A stretch of DNA of 64,000 nt from Halosimplex aquaticum (lineage in GTDB: Archaea > Halobacteriota > Halobacteria > Halobacteriales > Haloarculaceae). Position numbers and translations under genes: made by a program. The stretch covers positions 4,154,001 to 4,218,000 of the forward strand of contig NZ_CP118158.1 in the NCBI RefSeq assembly GCF_028747785.1, read 5' to 3'. The notes under the pieces are model-generated. The model was not told where the DNA came from. It saw only the letters and a program-made list of their open reading frames with translations, and ran no database searches. Every line of letters begins with the position of its first letter. The first letter of the stretch is position 1. Of the stretch, positions 53,898 through 63,007 are shown piece after piece.

Positions 53898-54185
53898 ATG
53901 CTCCCGATCCCACTGCAGGTGATCGACGGGTTCCTGCTCAAGGTGAATCTGGGCGACGCGCTCATCGTCGGGCTCGTCCTGGGACTGTTCGCGGTCGCCA
54001 CCCAGCGGTCCCGGAAACTGCTGACGCTGCACCTCATCACGTTCGGCGCGATCTTCCTCCTCGCTCCCAGCAGCCTCTACGAGCCCAAGGAACTGAGCCT
54101 CCTGACCAGCATCCTCCAGTACAAGATGATCGGCCTCGTCCTGCTGGTCATCTCGCCCGTGCTGTACGCGACTGCCCAGGAGTAA
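53898..54185 (+). CDS. Small membrane protein
   Basis: A 95-residue protein with three hydrophobic segments (GDALIVGLVLGLFAVAT, LLTLHLITFGAIFLLA, YKMIGLVLLVISPVLYA). GTTTAATG near 53864 gives a short leader. Function and family are not recognised. Confidence 0.65.
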   Translation: MLPIPLQVIDGFLLKVNLGDALIVGLVLGLFAVATQRSRKLLTLHLITFGAIFLLAPSSLYEPKELSLLTSILQYKMIGLVLLVISPVLYATAQE

Positions 54186-54252
54186 TCCGCCGCCCGTTTT
54201 CCCGTCGCGTCTCCCGCTCTCTGTTTCTCTCAGCGCGTCGCCTCGACCGGAG

Positions 54253-55107
54253 TCACTCGATCTTGCCGAGCGCCGCGAAGAAGTCCAGCGGCGGCCCGGC
54301 GATCCGGACCGGCCGGTCGGCGCGTTCGAGCGTCACCTGCGCGGGGACGGACAGCTCCTGTCTCGCCCGCCCGTCGCTGACGACGAACCCGCCGTCGGCG
54401 TCCGTGAGCCGGACGGTCACGGTGCTGTCGACGTCGACGGTCAGCGGCGGCATCGACTCCTCGCCGCACATCTCCGTGAGGACGAGGCTGGACACGCTCG
54501 GGTGCACGAGGGGGCCGCCCTCGCTCAGGTTGTACGCCGTACTCCCGGTCGGCGTCGCGACGAGGACGCCGTCGGCCCGCCCGCTGGTGTACAGCGACCC
54601 GTCGACGCGGACTTCCAGCGCCGCGCCGCCGCCGTGGCCTCGCCGCGGCCCCTGCACGACCACCTCGTTCAGCGCGGGCGGGAGCGACCAGCCGTCGCCG
54701 CTGGCCTCGACGCGCGGCATGTCTCGCGTCTCGACGGCGCCGCGCTCCTGGTACTCCTCGACCTCCGCGGCGACGGCGCCGACGGCGTTCTCGGGGGAGA
54801 CGGCGTTGAGAAAGCCGACTTCGCCGAGGTTGACGCCCATGATCGGGGTCGACCCCGCCGCGCGGGCGGCGAAGAGGAAGGTGCCGTCGCCGCCGATGCT
54901 CACGACGAGGTCGCAGTCGGCCATCCGGTCGGCGGGCACGCCCAGGTCGGCCGGATCGGGGTGGTCGTTCGGCCAGGCCGCGGCGTCGGCCGCCGATTCC
55001 TCGTCGACGTCGACGTCGACGCCCATGCCGTCGAGGCGCTCGTAGAGGTCAGCGACGATGGCCGCGGCGCGGCGGTTGCCCCGCTGTCCGACGATTCCGA
55101 CTCGCAT
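54253..55107 (-). CDS. nadK: NAD kinase
   Basis: A 284-residue kinase making NADP from NAD and ATP. The key motifs are SIGGDGTFLFAAR, the NE segment (PALNEVVVQG) and VATPTGSTAYNLSEGGPLVHP. The chosen ATG at 55107 begins MRVGIVGQRGNRRA; a TTTATTG element 26 bases upstream fits leaderless transcription. The length is typical for archaeal NadK. Confidence 0.93.
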   Translation of the reverse strand: MRVGIVGQRGNRRAAAIVADLYERLDGMGVDVDVDEESAADAAAWPNDHPDPADLGVPADRMADCDLVVSIGGDGTFLFAARAAGSTPIMGVNLGEVGFLNAVSPENAVGAVAAEVEEYQERGAVETRDMPRVEASGDGWSLPPALNEVVVQGPRRGHGGGAALEVRVDGSLYTSGRADGVLVATPTGSTAYNLSEGGPLVHPSVSSLVLTEMCGEESMPPLTVDVDSTVTVRLTDADGGFVVSDGRARQELSVPAQVTLERADRPVRIAGPPLDFFAALGKIE

Positions 55108-55278
55108 CTGCCCGGACTTGGCCCTCCACCGCAATAAACGACCCCTTCGCCGGCCGACGCGCGGCCGGCGTCCGCGTCCCGCCGGTCCGAATCAGGCGCG
55201 ATAGCTGGCGGGTAACATTAATGCGTGGGGAGACTCACCTTCGGCCATGGCTACCCCGGACATCGGGGCCGTGAGACG

Positions 55279-56367
55279 ATGAGCGACGACGGAGACGACG
55301 ACTGGTTCGAGAGCGCGTTCGGCGACGAGGAGTCCGACGACTCCGAAGCGACCGCTGCGGACGAGCGGCGCGACGAGCCGGACGAAGACGCCCCCGCGAC
55401 CGGGAACGGCGGCGCCTTCGACGCCGGTGGCGACGGTGAATTCGACGGCCGGGACGAGGACCGCGGCGCGAGCGCCTTCGGCGACGTCGGAACCGGCACC
55501 GAGAGTGCGTTCGGCGACACGGGAAGCGGCGGCCAGTTCGACGGTGACGGCGCCGACTTCGGCGGCGGTGGCGGCGACGGCGGGCTGTTCGACGAGGACT
55601 TCGCGCAGGCGATGGGCGGAGCGGGAGGCGGCGACGCCGAGTTCGATGACGACGACTTCGAGTCGGACATCCCGCGGCTCGACCTCGGCATCGAGGGCCT
55701 GGACAACATGATCCAGGGCGGCCTCCCGCTGCGCCACCTCATCGTCATCGTCGGCGGCGCCGGCACCGGGAAGACGACCTTCGGCCTCCAGTTCCTCCAG
55801 CACGGTCTGGAGAAGGAAGACACCGACCGCGGCGTCTTCATCACCCTCGAACAGACCCACGACGACATCATCTCGACCGCCGCCGAGCGCGGCTGGGAGT
55901 TCGAGCGCCACGAGGAGGAGGGCAACCTCGCGGTCGTCGACCTGGACCCCGTCGAGATGGCCAACAGCCTCGACAACATCCGCGGCGAACTCCCCGCCCT
56001 CATCGAGGACTTCGGCGCCGACCGGTTCGTCCTCGATTCGGTCTCCCTGCTGGAGATGATGTACGACGACGTCTCCCGCCGCCGCACCGAGGTCTTCGAC
56101 TTCACCCAGAGCCTGAAGCAGGCCGGCGTCACCACCGTCCTCACCAGCGAGGCCAACGAGGACAACCCCTACGCCTCCCGCCACGGCATCATCGAGTACC
56201 TCACCGACGCCGTCTTCCTCCTCCGCTACGTCCGCTCGGAGACCCAGGAGACCCGTCTCGCCGTCGAGATACAGAAAATCCGCAACGCCAACCACTCCCG
56301 CGAGACCAAGCCCTACGAGATCACCCTCGACGGCATCTCCGTCTACGAGCAGGCCAACATCTTCTGA
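55279..56367 (+). CDS. KaiC-like RecA-superfamily ATPase with long acidic N-terminus
   Basis: A 362-residue protein. Residues 1-128 are a low-complexity Asp/Gly-rich region with repeats of SAFGD and GGxFD. The rest is a RecA-fold ATPase of the KaiC/RAD55 type: Walker A GGAGTGKT (159-166), Walker B RFVLDSVSLLEM, and a C-terminal KIRNANHSRETKPYEI. It lacks a second ATPase domain. Relatives act in signalling, circadian or pilus/archaellum control (FlaH). ACATTAAT near 55217 gives a leader of about 36 bases. Confidence 0.82.
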   Translation: MSDDGDDDWFESAFGDEESDDSEATAADERRDEPDEDAPATGNGGAFDAGGDGEFDGRDEDRGASAFGDVGTGTESAFGDTGSGGQFDGDGADFGGGGGDGGLFDEDFAQAMGGAGGGDAEFDDDDFESDIPRLDLGIEGLDNMIQGGLPLRHLIVIVGGAGTGKTTFGLQFLQHGLEKEDTDRGVFITLEQTHDDIISTAAERGWEFERHEEEGNLAVVDLDPVEMANSLDNIRGELPALIEDFGADRFVLDSVSLLEMMYDDVSRRRTEVFDFTQSLKQAGVTTVLTSEANEDNPYASRHGIIEYLTDAVFLLRYVRSETQETRLAVEIQKIRNANHSRETKPYEITLDGISVYEQANIF

Positions 56368-56381
56368 CGCCGCCGCGCCGG

Positions 56382-56855
56382 TCATCCCCCGTCGCCTCGG
56401 CCGTTCGAACCGCTTCGCGCGAAGCGACGGCCCAGGAGGAGGAGCAGGCACCCCGTCCAGATGGCGACTGTCCCGACCGGGGAGTGCCCGTGGAGGAGAA
56501 ACCGAACGCGCTCGTCCGCGACGGGATACCAGAGTGCGACGCCCATCGGCGTGGTCGCGTCGACGAGCAAGTGCGAGAGGTAGGCGGTACCGACGGCAGC
56601 GGCAGTCCGCCCGTCGAGACGCGCCGCGAGGGCGGCCGCGACCCCCGCGGCGAGGAGCGTGTGCGTGAGGCCGCGGTGACCGAACGGCGGCCCGAGGAAC
56701 GCGGGGAAGAGGAAGTCGACGTCCGGGAGGACGCCGCCGAGCGCGCCCGCGACCGGCCGCCGGAACAGGACCGACCCGAGCGCGTAGCCGAGAAACGTGT
56801 GCGTCGCGAGCGCCGCGAGCAGGAACACCGCGTGTCCCCCGGGGTAGGTCGCCAC
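56382..56855 (-). CDS. DUF457 (YdjM-type) membrane-bound metal-dependent hydrolase, copy 1
   Basis: A 157-residue membrane protein with the DUF457 signature: GHRGLTHTLLAAG (possible metal ligands), LPDVDFLFPAF and YLSHLLVDATTPMGV. GTG at 56855 is preferred, giving a start (ATYPGGHAVF) like that of its paralogue at 58600-59112; an ACTTTCC element lies 28 bases upstream. Its role is unknown; bacterial YdjM is linked to LexA control. Confidence 0.8.
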   Translation of the reverse strand: MATYPGGHAVFLLAALATHTFLGYALGSVLFRRPVAGALGGVLPDVDFLFPAFLGPPFGHRGLTHTLLAAGVAAALAARLDGRTAAAVGTAYLSHLLVDATTPMGVALWYPVADERVRFLLHGHSPVGTVAIWTGCLLLLLGRRFARSGSNGRGDGG

Positions 56856-57093
56856 GGATACCGACTCCGAATCGAGCCGGAAAGTCCTTCTGCCTGAACT
56901 GCCAGCCGTCTCGTGACGGCCGTACGCCGGCCCGCGTCGCCGCTTTCTGGCGACCGACGCGGAATCCGCGGAGGCACGCTCGCTCGGCGTCACGTCGTCG
57001 GGCGATCGCTCTCCCGGATCCGCTCGGGTCCGCCGTCGCGCTTGCGACCAAAGGGCGGTCGGTTATCTCCGTCGCCGCCGAACCTCCCGTATC

Positions 57094-58485
57094 GTGAGTC
57101 GGCGACGGACGCTCGCTCGCACCGTGTTCGCTGGACTGGTTCTGTTCGCCGTCGCGCTCGTCGGATCCGGCCTCCTGTCGTGGGTCGTCGGGGACGGCGC
57201 CGACGTGACGGCCGCGGGCGCGGAGACCGTCGCGCCCGCGAACGGGACGACGGTCATCACGACGAGCATGCAAGGGAACAACCGGATCGTCGCGTACGCG
57301 CCCGACGGGTCCGTGCTGTACTTCAACGACTCCCACGGGGTGTACGACGACGTCGACCCGAGCCCGCGGGGGGCGTACACGGTCACGTACATCGGGACAG
57401 AGAAGCTGAACCGGGCGGAGTGTCACTCCAGCGAGCCCTGCACGCGGCAGTTCATCGAGCGCGTGAACCTCACGACGGGCGAGGCCGAGCGACTCTACTC
57501 GCGCGTTGTCGCGAAGGCGCAGAACCACTGGCACGACGCGGACCGGATCGGTCCCCACCGCTGGCTCGTCGCGGACATCGCCCACGACCGGGTGTTCGTC
57601 GTCAATACCTCGACGGGTATCGAGACCTGGTCCTGGCACGCTCAGAACGGGTACGACGTGCGCTCCGGCGGGATATTCCCGAACGACTGGACGCACCTGA
57701 ACGACGTGGAGCGACTGCCCGACGGCCGGGTCATGGTGAGCCTGCGCAATCAGGACACCGTCGCGTTCGTCGACCCCGAGACGGGCGTCCGGCGCGGCTG
57801 GTCGCTCGGCAGCGACGGGAACCACTCCCGCCTCTACGAGCAGCACAACCCCGACTACATCCCGCCCGAGCGGGGCGGTCCGTCGGTGGTGGTCGCCGAC
57901 TCGGAGAACAACCGGATCGTCGAGTACCAGCGGGTAAACCGGACCGATACGGGCGGTCCGGGCGGTCCAACCAACGCCTCTGCCGGGACGTGGACGCGGA
58001 CCTGGCAGTGGCGGGACACCGAACTGCGGTGGCCGCGTGACGCCGACCGACTCCCCAACGGTCACACCCTGATCACCGACACGAACGGAGGCCGGGTGAT
58101 CGAGGTCGACGAGGCCGGACGGGTCGTCTGGCGAGTCGATATCGAGGGACCCTACGAGGCCGAACGGCTCGGCACGGGCGACGAGAGCGCCGGCGGTCCG
58201 TCGGCGGTTCGCGCCGGGATCGAGAGCAGATCGGTCGCGGAACCCGTCGCGGAGAGCGACCGGCCGGTCTGGGAAGCGGCCGCCGACGAGGCGGTCGCGG
58301 CGTGGTCGAGCGTCCTCCCGAGCATCGTGGTCAACCCGCTGCTCTACGTGTTGCCGCCGTGGATCGGCATCGTCGAACTCGGCGGACTGCTGTCGCTCCC
58401 GCCGGTGGCGCTCGCGTGGGGGCTTGCGGAGCTCTACTGGTCCCCCTACGGGGTGCGGCTGTCGCGCTCAGACGGTGTCAGATAG
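57094..58485 (+). CDS. Arylsulfotransferase (ASST)-like membrane protein, copy 2
   Basis: A 463-residue paralogue of the protein at 39580-40878. It shares YDDVDPSPRGAYTVTYIG, WTHLNDVERLPDGRVMVSLRNQDTV, HNPDYIPPERGGPSVVVADSE and RWPRDADRLPNGHTLI in the same order. An N-terminal helix and two C-terminal helices hold it in the membrane with the propeller outside. Start GTG at 57094; TTATC near 57064 is the promoter. It is flanked by two DUF457 paralogues, an arrangement not seen around copy 1. Confidence 0.85.
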   Translation: MSRRRTLARTVFAGLVLFAVALVGSGLLSWVVGDGADVTAAGAETVAPANGTTVITTSMQGNNRIVAYAPDGSVLYFNDSHGVYDDVDPSPRGAYTVTYIGTEKLNRAECHSSEPCTRQFIERVNLTTGEAERLYSRVVAKAQNHWHDADRIGPHRWLVADIAHDRVFVVNTSTGIETWSWHAQNGYDVRSGGIFPNDWTHLNDVERLPDGRVMVSLRNQDTVAFVDPETGVRRGWSLGSDGNHSRLYEQHNPDYIPPERGGPSVVVADSENNRIVEYQRVNRTDTGGPGGPTNASAGTWTRTWQWRDTELRWPRDADRLPNGHTLITDTNGGRVIEVDEAGRVVWRVDIEGPYEAERLGTGDESAGGPSAVRAGIESRSVAEPVAESDRPVWEAAADEAVAAWSSVLPSIVVNPLLYVLPPWIGIVELGGLLSLPPVALAWGLAELYWSPYGVRLSRSDGVR

Positions 58486-58599
58486 GGATCGGAGGCGGGC
58501 GACAGTCACTCGCTGACGACAAAGATGTGTGGCGCGTGGTGTCCTCGACGAGCCCGCTCGCGGGCACGGGGGCGTCGACCGGAGGGGAAACTGGACCGT

Positions 58600-59112
58600 T
58601 CAACCCGGTGGCCGGGCGCCGCGTCTGACCCAGTCGCCGACGATTCGGATCCGCGACCGGATTTCGCGCCCGACATCGTAGCGGTGGAGGAGCATCACGA
58701 GCCCGCAGCCGAGCCAGAGTGCCACCGACGCCGTCGGCGAGTGGGCGCGGAGGAGCACGCCGACGTTCTCCGTCGATATCGGATAGGCGAGCGCGATACC
58801 TTTCGGCGTCGTCGCGTCGACGAGCAGGTGCGAGAGGTACCCGACGCCGACCGCGCCGGCCGCTCGGCGGTCGCGCCGAGCGACGACTGCGACCGCGATT
58901 CCAGCCGCGAGCGCCGAGTGTGTGATACCGCGATGGACGAACGGCGGGCCGAAAAACGCGGGGAACAGCTGGTCGACGTCGGCGACCACGCCGCCGAGCG
59001 TGCCCGCCAGGGGCCTGTCGAACAGGACCGACCCGAGTGTGAACCCGATCGCCGCGTGTGTCAGGACCGCCGCGACGCCGAATCCGACCTCCCCGCCTGG
59101 ATATGCGGCCAC
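58600..59112 (-). CDS. DUF457 (YdjM-type) membrane-bound metal-dependent hydrolase, copy 2
   Basis: A 170-residue paralogue of the protein at 56382-56855, with VADVDQLFPAFFG, HRGITHSALAAG and YLSHLLVDATTPKG. The start is GTG, with ATAGATACC 26 bases upstream. Both copies share the layout of four helices and the HRG.TH motif. The gene lies just downstream of, and convergent with, ASST copy 2. Confidence 0.8.
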   Translation of the reverse strand: MAAYPGGEVGFGVAAVLTHAAIGFTLGSVLFDRPLAGTLGGVVADVDQLFPAFFGPPFVHRGITHSALAAGIAVAVVARRDRRAAGAVGVGYLSHLLVDATTPKGIALAYPISTENVGVLLRAHSPTASVALWLGCGLVMLLHRYDVGREIRSRIRIVGDWVRRGARPPG

Positions 59113-59337
59113 GAGTACTGAGCAGTTACCCGGTATCTATGATGAACGTTTCGCTCGCATGCGGCTTCCGTTCGCGGCTCCGCGGTATCGCGGTCTCGCC
59201 TGTTCCGAGGCTTCTCGACCGGCGTCTCCGGGCGGCGAAGCGACGGCGGACGGGCGCCGCGAACACCGGCCGGGCGCACGCGCCGCTCTCGCGTAGTGGC
59301 ATCGAAATCGGGTCGGCGAACGCGGGGAAGGCCGACC

Positions 59338-59676
59338 CTACCAGTCGACGGAGAGGGTGCCGTCGCCGTTCGGGTCCGGGGCGATCTCCTCGTCGGTGCG
59401 GCGGTCGACGACATGGATGACGCCGCGGTCTTTCTTCGCGGGGCAGACCTCCGCCGCGCGGACGTTCTCGTCCAGGTCGTCCTCGTCGATGAAGTACGCC
59501 TGTGGCTGGGCGATACCGGTCGAGATGTCGAGCTTCCAGTTGTCCGAGACCTCGGCGCACTTCCCGGCGCCGAAGCACTTGTTCGCCTCGAAGATGATCT
59601 TGTAGGGCTTGTCCGCTACGGGGGGCGCGTCGCTCTCGCCGATCGTGCTCGGATCGACGGGTCCGTCCTCGGCCAT
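59338..59676 (-). CDS. Ferredoxin, single 3Fe-4S-type cluster
   Basis: A 112-residue protein with only three cysteines, Cys34 and Cys40 (CFGAGKC) and Cys78 (VCPAKKD), the arrangement of small [3Fe-4S] or one-cluster ferredoxins. A central insert with acidic residues separates the halves. The ATG at 59676 is used rather than a TTG two codons earlier. The reductase partner is not in the neighbourhood. Confidence 0.8.
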   Translation of the reverse strand: MAEDGPVDPSTIGESDAPPVADKPYKIIFEANKCFGAGKCAEVSDNWKLDISTGIAQPQAYFIDEDDLDENVRAAEVCPAKKDRGVIHVVDRRTDEEIAPDPNGDGTLSVDW

Positions 59677-59797
59677 GCTCAAAGATGAGCAGTCGCGGAC
59701 CTTTCGTCTGTCGCTTCGCGCGAAATTCCGTGACCCCGCGGATCGCGCCGACGGCCCGCCCGCCGCTTATAAGACTCGGGCGGCCCCACCTCGACGC

Positions 59798-60253
59798 ATG
59801 ACCTATCTGGTGCCCTTCGACGGATCCGCCCTCGCGGAGGCAGCGCTGGAGCGGGCGACCGAGTTCGCGGCGCTGACCGACGAGGAGGTCGTCGCCCTAG
59901 TCGTCATCCCGCTCGACGAGCGCGATTTCGCCGTCGAGCGCGGCTGGATCGACGAAGACGAGCGCTACGACCCCGACGAGATAGAATCGGCGCTGGAGGC
60001 ACAGGTGACGGCGATCGCGCCTAACGCGACGTTCCGCTGCGAGCGGCCGGAGGACGTGAGTTCGGTCGCGTCGATCACGACCGACGTGGTCCGGACCATT
60101 CGAACCGTGGCCCAGGACGTGAACGCGGAGATCGTCTTCATCGGGAGCGAGAACGCCGGCCGCGTCTCGACGCCGGTCACGAGCGTCGGGGCACCGGTCT
60201 CGGAAGACCCCCGCTACGACGTCCACATCGTCAGGCACGCCGGCGAGGACTGA
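59798..60253 (+). CDS. Universal stress protein (UspA-like), without classical nucleotide loop
   Basis: A 151-residue UspA-fold protein (MTYLVPFDGSALAEAALERA). The second half lacks the usual GxHGRSG loop and reads GSENAGRVSTPVTSVGAPV, so it may not bind ATP. TTATAAG lies 29 bases upstream. It is convergent with a second UspA gene. Confidence 0.82.
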   Translation: MTYLVPFDGSALAEAALERATEFAALTDEEVVALVVIPLDERDFAVERGWIDEDERYDPDEIESALEAQVTAIAPNATFRCERPEDVSSVASITTDVVRTIRTVAQDVNAEIVFIGSENAGRVSTPVTSVGAPVSEDPRYDVHIVRHAGED

Positions 60254-60271
60254 CAGGGACGGGGCGTCCGC

Positions 60272-60700
60272 TCAGCGGACGACGGTGACGGGGACCGGCG
60301 ATCGCCGGACCACGGCCTCGGCGACGCTCCCCAGCAGGATGCGCGTGACGCCCGAGCGGCCGTGGCTGCCCATGACGATCTGGTCGACGGCGTTGTCCTC
60401 GGCGTACTCGACGATGACGCGGATCGGCTTGCCGACCTCGATGGCGCGATCGACGGTGAGTTCGGTGTCGGCCGCGAGGTCGGCGATGTCGTCGAACAGC
60501 TCCTCGGCGGCGGCCTTCTCCCCCTCGTACCACTCCTCGGAGAAGCTCGGGATCGAGGCCTGCGCGCTGTAGCCCGCCTCGGCGGGGTTGATGACGTGCA
60601 GGAGCACCACCTCGGCGTCGCCGAACTCCTCGGCGACGAACTCGAACGCCCTGTGTGCCTGTTCCGACCCGTCGACCGGGACGAGAACTCGTTTGCCCAT
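60272..60700 (-). CDS. Universal stress protein (UspA)
   Basis: A 142-residue UspA protein with the canonical nucleotide loop QIVMGSHGRSGVTRILLGSVAE and start MGKRVLVPVDGSEQAHRAF. It should bind ATP or cAMP. The ATG at 60700 excludes an upstream extension with unrelated composition. It lies 18 bases from the end of the other UspA gene, pointing the other way. Confidence 0.9.
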   Translation of the reverse strand: MGKRVLVPVDGSEQAHRAFEFVAEEFGDAEVVLLHVINPAEAGYSAQASIPSFSEEWYEGEKAAAEELFDDIADLAADTELTVDRAIEVGKPIRVIVEYAEDNAVDQIVMGSHGRSGVTRILLGSVAEAVVRRSPVPVTVVR

Positions 60701-60820
60701 AGGTAACATACGTTCCGCTCGGTGCTTCAATCTTCGGCGCGCTCGCGGGTGCGACTCCGTCGGGATCGGCCGGACGCCTGCAACCGAAGGCTTTCGAGGA
60801 CGCCCCGACAACGCAGTTCC

Positions 60821-61282
60821 ATGACGTCCGCCATGGCGGCGCCGTCCCTCGCCGCGGTCGCGCGGGTCACCGCGACGGCCACGCCGCCCCTGCAACCGGT
60901 CGGGTCGCTCGTCGCTGCGCTGGCGATCCCGGCCCTCACGTGGGCGACGCTGGTCGTCTGGGTGTACCAGGACGCGAGAGCACGGGCGACCGAGCGGCCC
61001 GCGGGGTGGGCGATAGCTGTCGCCGTCGTCCCGCCGCTGCTTGTCGGCTACATCTACTATCGCGGCGACCGAACTCGGCCCCAGTCGGACCGGGAGCGGC
61101 TCACGCTGACCGTGCTGCTCGCGCTCCTAAGCGCCATGATGGTCGGGACGGTCTTCGCGCCGCCGGACGTGTTCGCACAGCCGCGGAACACCTTCGGCGC
61201 GTTGCTGGTCACGCTGCCGCTGTTCTACCTGCTCGTCTATCGCGAGGGGGAGTCGAACGACGGCGGAGAATCGGCGTCCTGA
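60821..61282 (+). CDS. Four-helix membrane protein
   Basis: A 153-residue protein with hydrophobic segments near PVGSLVAALAIPALTWATLVVWVY, AIAVAVVPPLLVGYIYY, LTLTVLLALLSAMMVG and GALLVTLPLFYLLVYRE. GCTTTCG lies 28 bases before the ATG. Family and role are unknown. Confidence 0.62.
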   Translation: MTSAMAAPSLAAVARVTATATPPLQPVGSLVAALAIPALTWATLVVWVYQDARARATERPAGWAIAVAVVPPLLVGYIYYRGDRTRPQSDRERLTLTVLLALLSAMMVGTVFAPPDVFAQPRNTFGALLVTLPLFYLLVYREGESNDGGESAS

Positions 61283-61315
61283 CGGGCGCGGTCAGTCGTC
61301 GTCCCGGTCGCGGGC

Positions 61316-62248
61316 TCAGTCGTCGCCGTTGACTTCCGAGCGGAGCGTCGCCACGTCGGCCAGCCGCTCGGCGTGAGCGTTGTGCTGGTGGATGGACTCG
61401 TCGTTTGACTGCTCCATGTAGACGACAGCGTCGTCGTCCAGTTCGGGGAACTCCTCGACGACGCCCTCGGCCATGGCGCGCACGCAGTCCTCGACGAACT
61501 TGGCGTCGAGGTGGGCCTGGTAGGTCATGTGGTCCTCGTCCGGCCGCTTGGCGAGGTTGTAGATGCGGGCGCTCATCGAGTCGCGCGCGACCTCGATGAG
61601 TTCCACGAGGTCGACGTCCGGGCCGCCCTCGCTCTCGATGGTGATCGTCGCGTGGCCGCGCTGGGAGTGGCCGGGCTGGGGCACCTCGCGGAGGAACTCC
61701 TCGATCGTCTCGTCGTCGACGCCCTGTTCGCGGAGCGTCTCGCGGGCGCGGGCGGCGGACATGCCCTGCGAGCAGGGACAGACCGTCATGCCGGTGACGC
61801 AGGCGCCGATCTCCTCGTCGGTGCCGTCCTCGGTGGCGGTCGCCGAGGCGATGACGTCGGCGGTCGACTGCGTGGGGAGGTCGCTCGCCGGGGTCTGCTC
61901 GCGGGTGACGAACTCGGCTTCCATGCGGACCTCCGCCTGCTCGGTGTAGTCGTGTTTCTCGAGGAGGCGCTCGGCGGCGTTGCCGCAGATGTCTTCGAGG
62001 CGGTAGTCGGTGCGGCTGACGGCCGCTTCGAGCGTCTCGTCGATGACCTCCATGTTCCGGCTCATGTCTGCGCCCTTGCGCCAGCTGGGCAGGTCGACGA
62101 ACACTTCGAACTCGGCCATCAGGACGTACGGGCGTTTGTCCTCCCGTGCGATCTCGACGAGCTTCTCGACGCCGGTGACGCCGACGCGGTTGAGGCCGAC
62201 GGTCACGTCCGGGCTCGACGCCTGGACGTCCGGCAGTTGCGGAGTCAT
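61316..62248 (-). CDS. mptA: GTP cyclohydrolase MptA (type IB/IV)
   Basis: A 310-residue metal-dependent GTP cyclohydrolase that begins pterin and 7-deazaguanine (archaeosine) synthesis in archaea. The signatures are [15 protein letters not shown], the metal/active-site segment [28 protein letters not shown] and a C-terminal [12 protein letters not shown]. The ATG at 62248 starts the conserved region; a CTATTC element lies 28 bases upstream. It supplies the pterin that glyA and panB use as one-carbon carrier. Confidence 0.93.
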   Translation of the reverse strand: MTPQLPDVQASSPDVTVGLNRVGVTGVEKLVEIAREDKRPYVLMAEFEVFVDLPSWRKGADMSRNMEVIDETLEAAVSRTDYRLEDICGNAAERLLEKHDYTEQAEVRMEAEFVTREQTPASDLPTQSTADVIASATATEDGTDEEIGACVTGMTVCPCSQGMSAARARETLREQGVDDETIEEFLREVPQPGHSQRGHATITIESEGGPDVDLVELIEVARDSMSARIYNLAKRPDEDHMTYQAHLDAKFVEDCVRAMAEGVVEEFPELDDDAVVYMEQSNDESIHQHNAHAERLADVATLRSEVNGDD

Positions 62249-62353
62249 TGCGCCCCGCTTAGGACCTTCCCCGAATAGTGCTTTCGAAAAGCCGAGTATT
62301 CGCCACGCTCGGTGACGCGGCACTCGCTCGACGGCCGACCGGCGAGGGCGCCG

Positions 62354-62923
62354 TCAGTCTTCGAGGTCGCGGAACAGCGCCTCGAAGTCGTCGTCGGCGA
62401 GACGGTCGGCGGCCGCGGTCAGCGAGTCCCGCAGTTCCTCGCGCCGGGATTCGAGCCGCCGGAACTCCTCGCTGCCGTCGAGTTCCGACGTCTCTTTCGC
62501 GGACTGGAGGGCGACGGCCGTCCGCGTCACGCGGTAGTAGTCCCGGAGCGTCCGCTCGTACTCCGCACAGCGCAACAGTCGGCCGATCGTCTCCAGGAGC
62601 TCCTCGCTGCTGATCGGCTTGACCACGTAGTCGTCGAACTCCATGTCGACGATGTCGAAGTCCGCGTCGACGGCGGTCACCATCGCCACCCGTGCGTCGA
62701 GTCCCCGCTCGCGGACCGTCTCGAGGACGTCGTCGCCGACGATGTCGGGCATCCGCCGGTCAAGCAGCACGACATCGACCGCCTCGTCCAGTTCCGCGAG
62801 CGCTTCTTCCCCGCTGTAGGCAGTTCGGACCGCGTACTCCTCCCTGACGTGTGCGGCGTACGAATCGGCGACTGCGGGCTCGTCGTCGACGATGAGCACG
62901 ACCGCCCGCTCCTGACTTGTCAT
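62354..62923 (-). CDS. Response regulator with HalX output domain
   Basis: A 189-residue protein. The receiver has VVLIVDDEPAVADSY, phospho-acceptor Asp in VVLLDRRMPDIVG and YVVKPISSEELL. The C-terminal helical part (RTLRDYYRVTRTAVALQSAKET) is the HalX domain, a haloarchaeal output of unknown action. The TTTTTG element near 62957 gives a short leader. No histidine kinase is adjacent. Confidence 0.9.
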   Translation of the reverse strand: MTSQERAVVLIVDDEPAVADSYAAHVREEYAVRTAYSGEEALAELDEAVDVVLLDRRMPDIVGDDVLETVRERGLDARVAMVTAVDADFDIVDMEFDDYVVKPISSEELLETIGRLLRCAEYERTLRDYYRVTRTAVALQSAKETSELDGSEEFRRLESRREELRDSLTAAADRLADDDFEALFRDLED

Positions 62924-63007
62924 TCGAACGTGGACATATGGAACAACGGTGTGCAAAAAGCTTCCGTCGATTTCGCTGCCGTCGAGACCGCGGGAAACCG
63001 GCCGGGA

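Noticed and set aside
55192..58065. A 957-codon minus-strand open frame across the KaiC-like and ASST genes
   Set aside because: Antisense shadow of two well-supported plus-strand genes; no domain is visible in it.
59680..59682. TTG start for the 3Fe-4S ferredoxin gene
   Set aside because: An ATG two codons downstream is the stronger start codon and leaves the whole conserved region intact.
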